Positions 42,117-50,570 of a stretch of 50,570 nt of DNA are shown here, one piece after another; positions within the stretch are counted from its first letter, which is position 1, and each line of letters starts with the position of its first letter. Both the position numbers and the translations under genes were made by a program. Origin of the DNA: Nostoc sp. CHAB 5824 (GTDB lineage Bacteria > Cyanobacteriota > Cyanobacteriia > Cyanobacteriales > Nostocaceae); contig NZ_JAIVFT010000030.1 of the NCBI RefSeq assembly GCF_020829665.1, positions 1 through 50,570 on the forward strand, written 5' to 3'. The notes beneath the pieces are model-generated. The model saw nothing but the letters and a program-made list of their open reading frames with translations, ran no database searches and was not told the DNA's origin.

Positions 42117-42776
42117 CTACAAACTTACAATGCCGCGCTTAACGGCAACAATCACAGCTTGGGTGCGATCGCTGACATCTAACTTATTCAAAATCCGATT
42201 AACATGAGATTTAACCGTGCCTTCACCGATACTTAAAGCAGTCGCAATATCAGCATTACTCATCCCCTGTGCCAGTGAACGGAGTACCGCCAGTTCTCGT
42301 TCACTCAGTTCTGGATTGCTGAGCCGCTGTACCAACTTTGCTCCCACATCGGGCGGAATGTACTTCTGACCCCGATGAACGGTGCGAATGGCATTCAGAA
42401 GCTCGTCCGGTTCAGTTTCTTTCAACAGGTATCCTTTTGCGCCTGCCTGCAATCCCCGATAAATATCTTCGTCACTATCATACGTGGTCAGTACAATAAT
42501 CCGAGCAGATTTAACGATCGCACAAATTGCACCAATGGCGGCAACTCCTTCCACTTCAGGCATTCGCAGATCCATTAGCGTTACATCTGGTTGGTGTTCC
42601 CCAAATAAAGCGATCGCCTGTTCACCATTTTCAGCTTGGGCAATCACCTGCATCTCTGGGTCACGGTTAATAATCGTGGCTAAACCTTGCCGAAAAATGG
42701 CATGATCGTCTGCGATCAGAACTCGGATTGGGAGTGTGGGGTGTGGGGTGTGGGGTGTGAGATGTGGAGTAGTCAT
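42117..42776 (-). CDS. NarL/LuxR-family response regulator
   Basis: A 219-residue regulator. The receiver domain (about residues 17-133) has the acidic pair in RVLIADDHAIFRQGL, the phospho-acceptor Asp in VTLMDLRMPE and Lys in YLLKETEPDE. The LuxR helix-turn-helix (about 153-215) is LSERELAVLRSLAQGMSNAD, then IGEGTVKSHVNRILNKLDVS. The N-terminal TTPHLTPHTPHPTLP is encoded by a tandem GTGTGGG repeat. It lies 6 bp after the giant kinase gene and is its likely partner. Confidence 0.95.
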   Translation of the reverse strand: MTTPHLTPHTPHPTLPIRVLIADDHAIFRQGLATIINRDPEMQVIAQAENGEQAIALFGEHQPDVTLMDLRMPEVEGVAAIGAICAIVKSARIIVLTTYDSDEDIYRGLQAGAKGYLLKETEPDELLNAIRTVHRGQKYIPPDVGAKLVQRLSNPELSERELAVLRSLAQGMSNADIATALSIGEGTVKSHVNRILNKLDVSDRTQAVIVAVKRGIVSL

Positions 42777-42782
42777 TTCACC

Positions 42783-45700
42783 CTACACCCCAACCACAAC
42801 AATAATTTCTGTTCCCTGTCCAGGTTGACTCCTAATCGTGAGTTGTGCGCCGATGCGCTCTGCTCGCTCGCTCATGCCGAGTAAGCCAAATCCCTCAGAG
42901 GCTGGAATACTGCCAACTCCAAAGCCCTGTCCATTGTCTTTCACGCGCAAGCAGAATCGATCGCGATCGTAGACTAGCTCCACTCGGATTTCGTCAGCAT
43001 TGGCGTGTCTGATCGCATTGGTTAATGCTTCCTGCCCAATCCGTAGTAGGTTATTCTCGACTTCAGTGGGTAGAGAATACACTGCACCCTCAATCTCATA
43101 ATATAAGGTGGTGTCAGTTGCAGCAGCCCTGATTTGAGCGACGAGACGATGTAGAGCGCTCTGTAAACTGCCTTCCTCCAAAAGCTGAGGACGGAGCGCT
43201 ACTACCGATCGCCGTGCTTCAGTCAGTCCAGTTCGCGCCAATTCTTTGATCAGGTCTAGATGTGCCTGAGTTGCTTCTACATCATCCGTTAGCACCTGGT
43301 TTGCAGCACCTACCTGAGCCAGAATACCTGTAAACGCCTGAGCGAGTGTATCGTGAATTTCGCGTGCCATGCGGTTGCGCTCCTCTAAAATCGAGGCTGC
43401 TTCAGCCCGTTTGCAAGCGGTGATGTCTCGTACCAGCCAAATCACCTGATCGTGATTGATTGGGGCAATGCGAGCCGAAAACCAGGCTTCTCGTTCATTT
43501 AGAAAAGTACTGTACTCGACTGTGAGGATTTGTTGGGTTCTCAGCACCTGCTGAATATAACTTAGAAATTCATCAGCTTCTTCCTTTCCGAGCTGATGCA
43601 TGGTTTTACCAATCATCTCCTCAAAGGGTTGCCATAGCAGATTTGGTTCCAGTACCACTATTTCAAGGAATCGCCCTTCAGCAGACAGTACAAACAATGG
43701 ATCGGGAATTGCCTCAATTAGAGTCCGTAGCTTTGACTCTGAGGCTTGTAGGGCTTCTTCTGCTTGCTTGCGATCGTTAATGTCAACGTGGGTTCCCAAC
43801 ATCCGCATGGGTTGACCTGATTCGTCCCAGGCAACAATTTTGCCAACAGAAAGAGTCCATTTCCACTGACCATCCTGGGTACGCTGGCGATACTCTGCTT
43901 GATAGCTGGGGATTTCTCCAGCAATGTAAGCACGGTAGGTTGCGACAACTGATTCTCTGTCATCAGGATGCAAACGAGCAATCCATTCAGAAATGGGTTC
44001 GTGGAATGTTGCTGGATTGTAGCCCAGCATTAAAGCGTATTCCGGGTTAACAATTCTTTCTTCAGTCTTTAAATCGAGATCGTAGAGTCCCTGATTTGTG
44101 GCTGTTAGTGCCAGGCGCAGCCGTTCTTCACTATTTTGTAGAGCGGCTTCTGCTTGTTTGCGATCGCTAATATCCGCAATCACCCCTTCGATGTAGTCAT
44201 CGTCTGCATTCAGATAAAGAGAGAAAAGCCCCCAAAACAATGTCCCATCTCGTTTTCGCATCTGGGCTTCAAAGCTTCGCACTTCCCGATCCCGCTTCAG
44301 CAACTCAATGAGGTGTTGGTGATCGCTGGGATCTGCATAATAGCCTATGACGTGTTCAAGCCCAATGATCTCCTCTGGTGAATTAAAGCCAAACAGATTG
44401 GCATGGCGTTGATTGGCATCGAGAAGTAATCCATCCGAGAGGCGGACTCGGAAGATGCCAACCTGCGAGTTTGCAAAGATAGCTCGGAACTTGGCTTCAC
44501 TGCGTTGTAATGCCTCTTCTGCTTGCCTACGCTGGGTGGTGTCGTTGCCCACCGATAAGATTTCAACGACCTCTCCCTGGTCATTGAAGATGGCTTGATT
44601 AGACCAGGCAATCCAAACCCGTCTACCGTTTCGACAAAGGTTTTCATTCTCGGTTTGCAAGTAAGCTTGAGGCAAGGGAGCTTCAAGATTGTGAAACAGA
44701 TCGTGAACAAACTGCTTGAGATCACGTCCAGATGTTTCGGTTTCTGGAACGATTGTTTCCAGTAGGGTACGCCCTAGAATCTGATCTTCCTTATAGCCAA
44801 AAAAGCTCAGTCCACAGTCATTTATGTATCGAATTCGTCCTTGCCTATCCGTGCGAAGGATGATTGAATTCGCAGTTTGGATCAGGTTACGGTAATTGGC
44901 TTCACTTTGTCGTAACGCAGCAGTTCGTTCTGCGACCTGTTGCTCTAAAGTGCAGTTGTAGTCAGCTAGGAGTTTCTGGGCTTGTTTGCGCTCTGTAATG
45001 TCCTGAAAGGTAGCGATCGCATAAGTGATATTGCCCTGTTGATCAAAAACTGGTGTTCCCCGTGCCTCAAGTAGAATTGTGACATTATCTCGACGAATTT
45101 CTATATCTTCAGTCCTGATGCGTTCGCCCCTTAATGCCCGCACAGTAGGCAAGCTCTCCGCTGGATAGATTTGATCCGTTCCCGCTACATAAAGCTGATA
45201 AGCCTCTGATATCTGCTCCGGTGCTATGGAAGTATCAGTTTCTTTGCCCGTGAGTTGATTGCCGCATTGGTTGGTATAGTAAGGGCGACCCGCCGCATCC
45301 ACGATCGCAATTCCCACCGGAATCGCTTCGAGGAACTGGGTGATCTTGCTTTCCTTAGCCCGCAGTTCTGAGTAAAGGTTGGCATTTTCGATGGCGATCG
45401 CTGCTTGAGTCGATAATAGCTGCAAGACCTGCGATCGCTCTGGTGTAAATACTCCAGCTGCTAACCGATTTTCTAAATACAATACACCGACCAGCTTGGC
45501 TTGATTCAGCAGCGGCAAACAGAAAACTGATTGAGGCTGGTTCTGTTGAATGTATGGCTCATTAATAAAAGCACCTTCACGAGTCGCATCATTTAAGGTG
45601 ACAGGCTTCAGAGTCCGAATCACATATTGAATGATTGATTCTGGCAATCGATCGGCAATTGGAATAGACCGTAACACCTGAGTCGCACAAGCATTTTCAT

Positions 45701-48700
45701 CGGCATTGAGTTCACAAGCCGCTTCAATCAACCATTCTCCTGAGTTTTCTAAAATTAAATATCCGGTTTGTGTGCCAGCATTCTCAATTAAAATTTTCAT
45801 CAGTGATCGCAGCAATTGCTTCAGTTCAATTTCACGAGAAATCGCCTGTGAAGCTTTCATCACTGCTGCTAAATCGAAAGCGGTATGGAAGGGATTAGGG
45901 ATAGTTTCAGCAGTAATAGGAATTGATGTGGAAGCGGCTCTAGACGACTGAGAAAAGAACTGTGGATAGCGTTTTTCTAAATCTTTAACTTTAGCGGTTG
46001 CGCCCCAGCGATCGTAGCAATAGTGCGCTTCTTTCATGTAGGTTTGAGCAATTTTTGACCGACCTCGCGCCAGATAATGTTTAGCTGCTAATTCATAAGC
46101 GAGTGCTTCTTCCTGGATATACTCATTTTCAGCAGCACCTGCGATCGCCCGTTCATAAAACTCTTCAGCCTCAAGAAATTGCCCTAAGACTCGCGCTTTC
46201 TCTGCCTCGACTAGATAAAATTTATGTAGATAATTCATCGGGGCGTGTTCTGCCCATTTCCGCATCTTTCCCTGGTTGGCGTTAACACAGTTTAGCCAAG
46301 CTACTTTTTCAGAGTTTGAAGCATCGAACGATAGGCTCAAAAGCGCTAGAGAATGGTAGAAACAGAATACAGGTAAAACTGTTATTGCTGTCATCTCTTC
46401 AAAATATTGCCTTGCTAAAATAGCAGTCTGTATAGCTTGATGATATTCTTCAAATAAATAATGCAATATAACTTTGTGCAGATACAGCATTTGAATTGCA
46501 ATTCCATCTTTAACTGCAATAGCGTGTGGTAATACCTCCTCTTCATTACATAGCCTACTAACTAAGCGGCTAGGATTAAGAGACCTATCTAGCAAATTAA
46601 GAATGGTCTGCCACAATATTGCAAGCCAATTCGAGGGGCTTGCCCGTCTGATTTGGTCGATCGCTTTGCTGTAAGTTGCTGTTTTTTGTTCTAGTTGGGT
46701 AAGTTCCTCTCCAGCAAGAAATGAGTTATGGCACACGAAATATGCAGCATAACCAGCAGATTCAAAGTCTCCAGTTTCCACTCCATTTCGATAGGCATCA
46801 GCCAGCATGGGTATTATCTTCCTAAGATGCACCTTCCAGTGCAGGATATGGACACTCGAAAACATTAATGTTTTAGAATTTCCTTTTTTGGCATTTAACC
46901 GTTCTGCCAAACCCAGAGCCAATTTGCCGAACTCATAACCGAGTTCAATGTCTTGAACAACTCCACATAGAACAAACCCATAGCAAGCATAATACAGTGA
47001 TGACCAGATAGCATTACCGTAGTTGATTAATAAATTTATCGTTTTGCAAGTAATCAGTATCCACAGTGCTGGTAACATTATAAATGCAGCAGATCCCATA
47101 TTCGATAGAATTGACATAGCTGCCAACGCTTCTGGTTCAGTCATTTCCGGTAAATTAATCAAGTCTTCGATTTCTCGTTGGGCAAGTAGCGCAGATGTTA
47201 ACTCTAATTCCCTTTGAATATCTGCCTGACTTGGATTTTCTATTAAATCTATTCCCAGGAGCTTTAACGCTTCCAATCCAGTTTTCAGTGCTAATTTCAG
47301 GTTGCCCTGTGATAAATATCCTTGAATTTTGCTATCGTAAGCCTGCACTTTGTCGATCGCTGTTTTGGCGCGATTGAGTACCACTTCTACCAATTGTTCC
47401 ATCTCATCAAAGCGGCCGTGAAGATACGCTGCCGCTGCTGCTTCTGAGTACAGTGCTAAGGTAAGGTCATACTCACGCTGCCAACTGTCTGTATCTAGGA
47501 GTTTCAGTCCTATATTGAAATACTGAAGAGCTGCTTCATAAGCCGTTGCACCTTTTGCTTTCTGACCTGCCATTAAATTCAATTTGGCAATTTCATTTCG
47601 TTCTACTCGAGCGGTGACAAACTTAATTCCCTGATTGAGATGATCCACAACTTCAAATAGCCGATTGGATAGTCGCTCTGGTGAAGTTTTTTCGAGTAAA
47701 TTGCGACCGATTTGGAGATGAACAACTTGTTTTTGCGGCTCATCAATCAAAGCATAAGCAGCTTGCTGGACGCGATCGTGCGAAAACTTATACTCTTGAA
47801 CTAGCAAGTCTTCGTCCAAGTCAGACAAGGGTTGAATTAATCCAGCTTGTACTGCTGCTAGTAAATCCTGGGAAATCGCTTTACATGATTTTTCGCAAAC
47901 GATCGCTAACGTCTTTAAATCAAATTCAGCTCCAATACAAGCGGACAGACAGAGAATTTGCTGTGTTGCTTCCGGTAATTTCTGCAACTGACGCAGCAGC
48001 AACTTCACCACATTGTCAGTAAAATCTTGAGCTTCAATCTCAGCCAGGTTCCATTGCCAGCTCAACCGTTGTGTATCAAAGACTAACAGATTTTCGCCAT
48101 ACAGCAGTTTCAAAAATTCACCAACAAAGAACGGGTTGCCCTCGGTTTTACGTGACACAGCTTGGGCTAGGGAACGAACAGTTTCAGGATTGTGATGTAA
48201 TGTCTCAGCTACCAGTTGACTCAACAATTCCAATGTTAAGGGGGTCAGAATGATTTCCTGAAGTATTGCTCCCTGTTTTCGCAGGCTCTCTAGCGTCAAA
48301 ACCAACGGATGCGTTGAGGTCACTTCATTATCTCGGTAGGCTCCAATCAAAAATAGATATTGGGTTTGCTCGTCGAGTAATATTAACTCGATTAACTTTA
48401 GCGTTGCGGAGTCGAACCATTGTAAATCGTCTAAGAAGATGACCAGGGGATGTTCTTTTGAACAAAACACCCGCACAAAATTTTGAAAGATTCGATTGAA
48501 GCGATTTTGAGCTTCCGTTGCTACAACTTCGGGTACGGGTGGCTGTTTGCCAATAATTAATTCAACTTCCGGAATGACATCAATGATGATTTGCCCATTG
48601 CTTCCTAAAGCTGAGAGCAGACGATCTCGCCACTGTTGCACTTGCTCATCCGGTTCCCCCAGAAGTTGCTGCACCAACTTTTGCAGGGCATCCACAATGG

Positions 48701-49898
48701 CGCTGTAAGGAATATTACGCCCTAATTGGTCAAATTTACCAGAGATAAAATAGCCGCGTTTTGCTGTGATGGATTTGTAGAGTTCCTGCACTAGTGCTGA
48801 TTTGCCAATTCCCGCATAGCCAGAAACCAGCATCATTTCGACTTTGAATTGAGAATTTCCTATGCTTTCCTCTGGTCGCTGGGCTTCGCCAACATTCCCC
48901 GTTCCTGCCACTCTGTCAAACGCCGCCAATAATGCTTTAGTCTCCGCCTCTCGTCCATACAGTTTCTGAGGAATGCAAAACTGTTCTGAAACATCTTGCA
49001 GTCCCAACGACATGGCGTTGATCTGACCCATTTCTGCTAGTTGCTCGGCGCAGCGTTCTAGATCCGCTTTGATGCCCCAGGCACTTTGATAGCGATCCTC
49101 CGCATTTTTCGCCATCAACTTCAAAATTATCCCTGAAATGGCTTTGGGAATCGTGGCGTTCAATTTATGCACAGGAATCGGCGGTTTGGCAATATGACAA
49201 TGAACTAGCTCCAGGATGTCTTGAGTGGGGAACGGTAGCTGTCCAGTTAACAGTTCGTAGAAGGTTACGCCTAGCGAGTAGAAATCGGTGCGATAGTCGA
49301 GCATCCGGTTCATCCGCCCGGTTTGCTCTGGCGACAGATAGGCAAGCGTGCCTTCTAACACATGGGGACTTTTGAACGTCGGATTCGTGCGATTAAATTG
49401 GGTCGCAATCCCAAAATCAATAATTTTGACAACGCCAGTATCCAGATTAAAGACTATGTTCCCAGGGTTGATATCTTTATGAATGATATTGGCTGCATGG
49501 ATTCTGCCCAGAATGTCGCAAACAGCGATCGCAACACCGAGAAAAGTGGATAAAGGCATCGGGCAGAATATATCTGGACGCTTATGCATCCATTGCTCTA
49601 GGGACTCTCCCCCAAAATCTTCTAAGATAATCACCAGAGTGCGTTGATAGTCCTGCTGGCTGTATGCCTTGATAACTCCTTCCAAGTTAAGGGAGCGGGT
49701 AATTTTATATTCCTGTCTGTAGCGGGTTAGTTCAACAGGTGAGGGATAATCAAGCTTTAGCATTTTTACGACGACCCCTACTCCATCGTCTCTGATGCCC
49801 CGGTACACTAAAGAATTGTCACTTTCGTATATTTTGTTTTGGATAGCAATACCAGGTAGAGCAATCATAGAGCAATTCTTGAGAGGATAATCTGGCAT
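42783..49898 (-). CDS. Giant Ser/Thr kinase - ATPase - GAF/PAS - histidine kinase hybrid
   Basis: A 2371-residue signalling protein. Residues about 12-275 form a Ser/Thr kinase: Lys45 in VVVKMLK, HKDINPGN (140-147), DFG (161-163). An AAA ATPase follows with Walker A GYAGIGKS (360-367) and LVIFLDDLQWFD (about 484-495), then a long helical TPR-like region. A GAF domain lies near 1345-1500 and five PAS domains between about 1515 and 2160. HisKA_3 has the phospho-His in REIHDTLAQAF (about 2177), and the HATPase ends the chain (DNGQGFGVG, GFGLLGMSERAERIG). The ATG at 49898 or the Met ten codons on (MIALPGIAIQNKIY, as in relatives) may start it. It is probably cytoplasmic. Confidence 0.95.
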   Translation of the reverse strand: MPDYPLKNCSMIALPGIAIQNKIYESDNSLVYRGIRDDGVGVVVKMLKLDYPSPVELTRYRQEYKITRSLNLEGVIKAYSQQDYQRTLVIILEDFGGESLEQWMHKRPDIFCPMPLSTFLGVAIAVCDILGRIHAANIIHKDINPGNIVFNLDTGVVKIIDFGIATQFNRTNPTFKSPHVLEGTLAYLSPEQTGRMNRMLDYRTDFYSLGVTFYELLTGQLPFPTQDILELVHCHIAKPPIPVHKLNATIPKAISGIILKLMAKNAEDRYQSAWGIKADLERCAEQLAEMGQINAMSLGLQDVSEQFCIPQKLYGREAETKALLAAFDRVAGTGNVGEAQRPEESIGNSQFKVEMMLVSGYAGIGKSALVQELYKSITAKRGYFISGKFDQLGRNIPYSAIVDALQKLVQQLLGEPDEQVQQWRDRLLSALGSNGQIIIDVIPEVELIIGKQPPVPEVVATEAQNRFNRIFQNFVRVFCSKEHPLVIFLDDLQWFDSATLKLIELILLDEQTQYLFLIGAYRDNEVTSTHPLVLTLESLRKQGAILQEIILTPLTLELLSQLVAETLHHNPETVRSLAQAVSRKTEGNPFFVGEFLKLLYGENLLVFDTQRLSWQWNLAEIEAQDFTDNVVKLLLRQLQKLPEATQQILCLSACIGAEFDLKTLAIVCEKSCKAISQDLLAAVQAGLIQPLSDLDEDLLVQEYKFSHDRVQQAAYALIDEPQKQVVHLQIGRNLLEKTSPERLSNRLFEVVDHLNQGIKFVTARVERNEIAKLNLMAGQKAKGATAYEAALQYFNIGLKLLDTDSWQREYDLTLALYSEAAAAAYLHGRFDEMEQLVEVVLNRAKTAIDKVQAYDSKIQGYLSQGNLKLALKTGLEALKLLGIDLIENPSQADIQRELELTSALLAQREIEDLINLPEMTEPEALAAMSILSNMGSAAFIMLPALWILITCKTINLLINYGNAIWSSLYYACYGFVLCGVVQDIELGYEFGKLALGLAERLNAKKGNSKTLMFSSVHILHWKVHLRKIIPMLADAYRNGVETGDFESAGYAAYFVCHNSFLAGEELTQLEQKTATYSKAIDQIRRASPSNWLAILWQTILNLLDRSLNPSRLVSRLCNEEEVLPHAIAVKDGIAIQMLYLHKVILHYLFEEYHQAIQTAILARQYFEEMTAITVLPVFCFYHSLALLSLSFDASNSEKVAWLNCVNANQGKMRKWAEHAPMNYLHKFYLVEAEKARVLGQFLEAEEFYERAIAGAAENEYIQEEALAYELAAKHYLARGRSKIAQTYMKEAHYCYDRWGATAKVKDLEKRYPQFFSQSSRAASTSIPITAETIPNPFHTAFDLAAVMKASQAISREIELKQLLRSLMKILIENAGTQTGYLILENSGEWLIEAACELNADENACATQVLRSIPIADRLPESIIQYVIRTLKPVTLNDATREGAFINEPYIQQNQPQSVFCLPLLNQAKLVGVLYLENRLAAGVFTPERSQVLQLLSTQAAIAIENANLYSELRAKESKITQFLEAIPVGIAIVDAAGRPYYTNQCGNQLTGKETDTSIAPEQISEAYQLYVAGTDQIYPAESLPTVRALRGERIRTEDIEIRRDNVTILLEARGTPVFDQQGNITYAIATFQDITERKQAQKLLADYNCTLEQQVAERTAALRQSEANYRNLIQTANSIILRTDRQGRIRYINDCGLSFFGYKEDQILGRTLLETIVPETETSGRDLKQFVHDLFHNLEAPLPQAYLQTENENLCRNGRRVWIAWSNQAIFNDQGEVVEILSVGNDTTQRRQAEEALQRSEAKFRAIFANSQVGIFRVRLSDGLLLDANQRHANLFGFNSPEEIIGLEHVIGYYADPSDHQHLIELLKRDREVRSFEAQMRKRDGTLFWGLFSLYLNADDDYIEGVIADISDRKQAEAALQNSEERLRLALTATNQGLYDLDLKTEERIVNPEYALMLGYNPATFHEPISEWIARLHPDDRESVVATYRAYIAGEIPSYQAEYRQRTQDGQWKWTLSVGKIVAWDESGQPMRMLGTHVDINDRKQAEEALQASESKLRTLIEAIPDPLFVLSAEGRFLEIVVLEPNLLWQPFEEMIGKTMHQLGKEEADEFLSYIQQVLRTQQILTVEYSTFLNEREAWFSARIAPINHDQVIWLVRDITACKRAEAASILEERNRMAREIHDTLAQAFTGILAQVGAANQVLTDDVEATQAHLDLIKELARTGLTEARRSVVALRPQLLEEGSLQSALHRLVAQIRAAATDTTLYYEIEGAVYSLPTEVENNLLRIGQEALTNAIRHANADEIRVELVYDRDRFCLRVKDNGQGFGVGSIPASEGFGLLGMSERAERIGAQLTIRSQPGQGTEIIVVVGV

Positions 49899-50188
49899 AA
49901 CCCAAACTATACAGCAATCCAGCTATCTACATTTCTCATTTTTTGAGGTTCTATTTAGTTTTGTTCATTTCTAGCCAGTTGCAGAGCCTTAACTCAACTC
50001 TGTTTAGTGCTGTATCAATTATGTAGAGCGTTTCTACAGCACTCACGCTTACAACTGGCGTAGCACGGGACACCAGTTGCGGAAAGTTTTGCCCTATCCC
50101 TCGTACAACTTCTTGACTGTCCCGTTGTGGTGATATCTCTATTGAAACTGCGACCCAAAGACATTAGATGCCAATTTGCCAAAGTTGC
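49899..50188. other. Upstream region of the kinase operon
   Basis: No gene. Two small hairpins are present: TGTAGA/TCTACA near 50022-50040 and CAACTGG (50052-50058) with CCAGTTG (50073-50079). They could be regulatory for the kinase operon, but no promoter is convincing. Confidence 0.35.
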
Positions 50189-50570
50189 TTAGGGCAGTAT
50201 CTTACCCCCGTATTCAGACTCCAAAACACTTAATAATTTTTCTTCCACAGGAGTCAGATAAGAGCGATTCAGTTTCCCCAACGACTGCAACAGACTTTTG
50301 ACTGTCTCCTCAAGTGAATCGGAATACACTCGACTGATGCGTAGGCGTAGCCCGCCGCAGGCATCACTAATCTCCCGAACTTGCTGACACTGCTACAGCA
50401 AGTAATCATTCTTCCTGAGCTAGTTCTAATTATTATTTTCAGGATCAATACCTCTGCCAATTTACGAGGGTTCAACGCCTGTAGAAACGTTATGAATGCG
50501 TCCTAAAGCAGTAAGCTTGGCAAAAATCTGGGTTAATAAAATAGGCTCAGGGATTTCTGGAAGCATTTTT
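50189..50570 (-). pseudogene. Decayed gene of unknown family, continuing beyond the window
   Basis: The minus strand reads MLPEIPEPILLTQIFAKLTA, LGRIHNVSTGVEPS and a stop. The next frame continues NPRKLAEVLILKIII, and a third piece reads SDSLEETVKSLLQSLGKLNR, SYLTPVEEKLLSVLE to TAA at 50189-50191. A dispersed repeat (50336-50367) lies within it. At least two frameshifts make it a pseudogene. I do not recognise the family. Confidence 0.5.

Noticed and set aside
42731..42768. Short tandem repeat considered as a CRISPR or VNTR array
   Set aside because: Units are about 7-8 bp without spacers, inside the regulator reading frame, so it is only a small tandem repeat.
1..50570. tRNA, rRNA or CRISPR arrays
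   Set aside because: No tRNA cloverleaf, rRNA stretch or regularly spaced repeat array was recognised anywhere in the window.

Overview
The window looks like chromosomal or large-plasmid DNA of a filamentous, heterocyst-forming type cyanobacterium (Nostoc, Scytonema or Tolypothrix-like). This is inferred from the many GCGATCGC (HIP1-like) octamers, an SLH-DUF3370 surface protein, a PEP-CTERM hydrolase, a ScyD/ScyE-like protein, IS630 and ISAs1 remnants, dispersed short palindromic repeats, and a very large Ser/Thr kinase-histidine kinase hybrid of a type typical of these genomes. Species cannot be assigned by reading alone.

Left part (1-8.3 kb): an IS630 relic, a decayed DUF7219-like gene, a GMC oxidoreductase, a secreted thermonuclease with a frameshifted end, an SLH/DUF3370 envelope protein, a WD40 propeller and membrane-anchored proteins of unknown function. 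From 8.3 to 16.5 kb the DNA is rich in mobile elements and debris: an ISAs1 transposase with an internal stop, fragments of a GIY-YIG-like and a CoiA-like protein, a probable 6S RNA gene at about 10.87-11.02 kb, a PhoD alkaline phosphatase, and fragments of a UvrD-like helicase and a glutamine synthetase, with several inverted-repeat elements.

Middle (16.5-24.4 kb): a lipoprotein, a plasmid-type parA-parB pair with a perfect 22-bp palindrome inside parB, a RecD2-like helicase broken by an in-frame stop and truncated, small secreted or membrane proteins, and two adjacent CPBP membrane proteases. A 419-bp element with 42-bp terminal inverted repeats closes this block.

Right part (25-42 kb): almost all genes are on the minus strand and encode small enzymes and ligand-binding folds: SGNH hydrolase, SnoaL/NTF2-like proteins, DUF5996, UBP zinc finger, alpha/beta hydrolases, cupin, AraC relic, isochorismatase-like hydrolase, pirin, lipocalin-like, catechol-type intradiol dioxygenase, DUF981, ScyD/E-like, quinone oxidoreductase-like, RidA, SDR and DsbA-like proteins. 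Between the intact genes lie repeated pieces of the same families (SnoaL starts, SDR starts and ends, hydrolase ends, rubredoxin ends, a GST piece). This shows repeated duplication, recombination and deletion within a detoxification or secondary-metabolism gene set.

Far right (42-50.6 kb): a LuxR-type response regulator directly follows a 2371-residue protein with kinase, AAA ATPase, GAF, PAS and histidine kinase domains. They form one signalling operon that may control neighbouring genes. The window ends inside another decayed gene.
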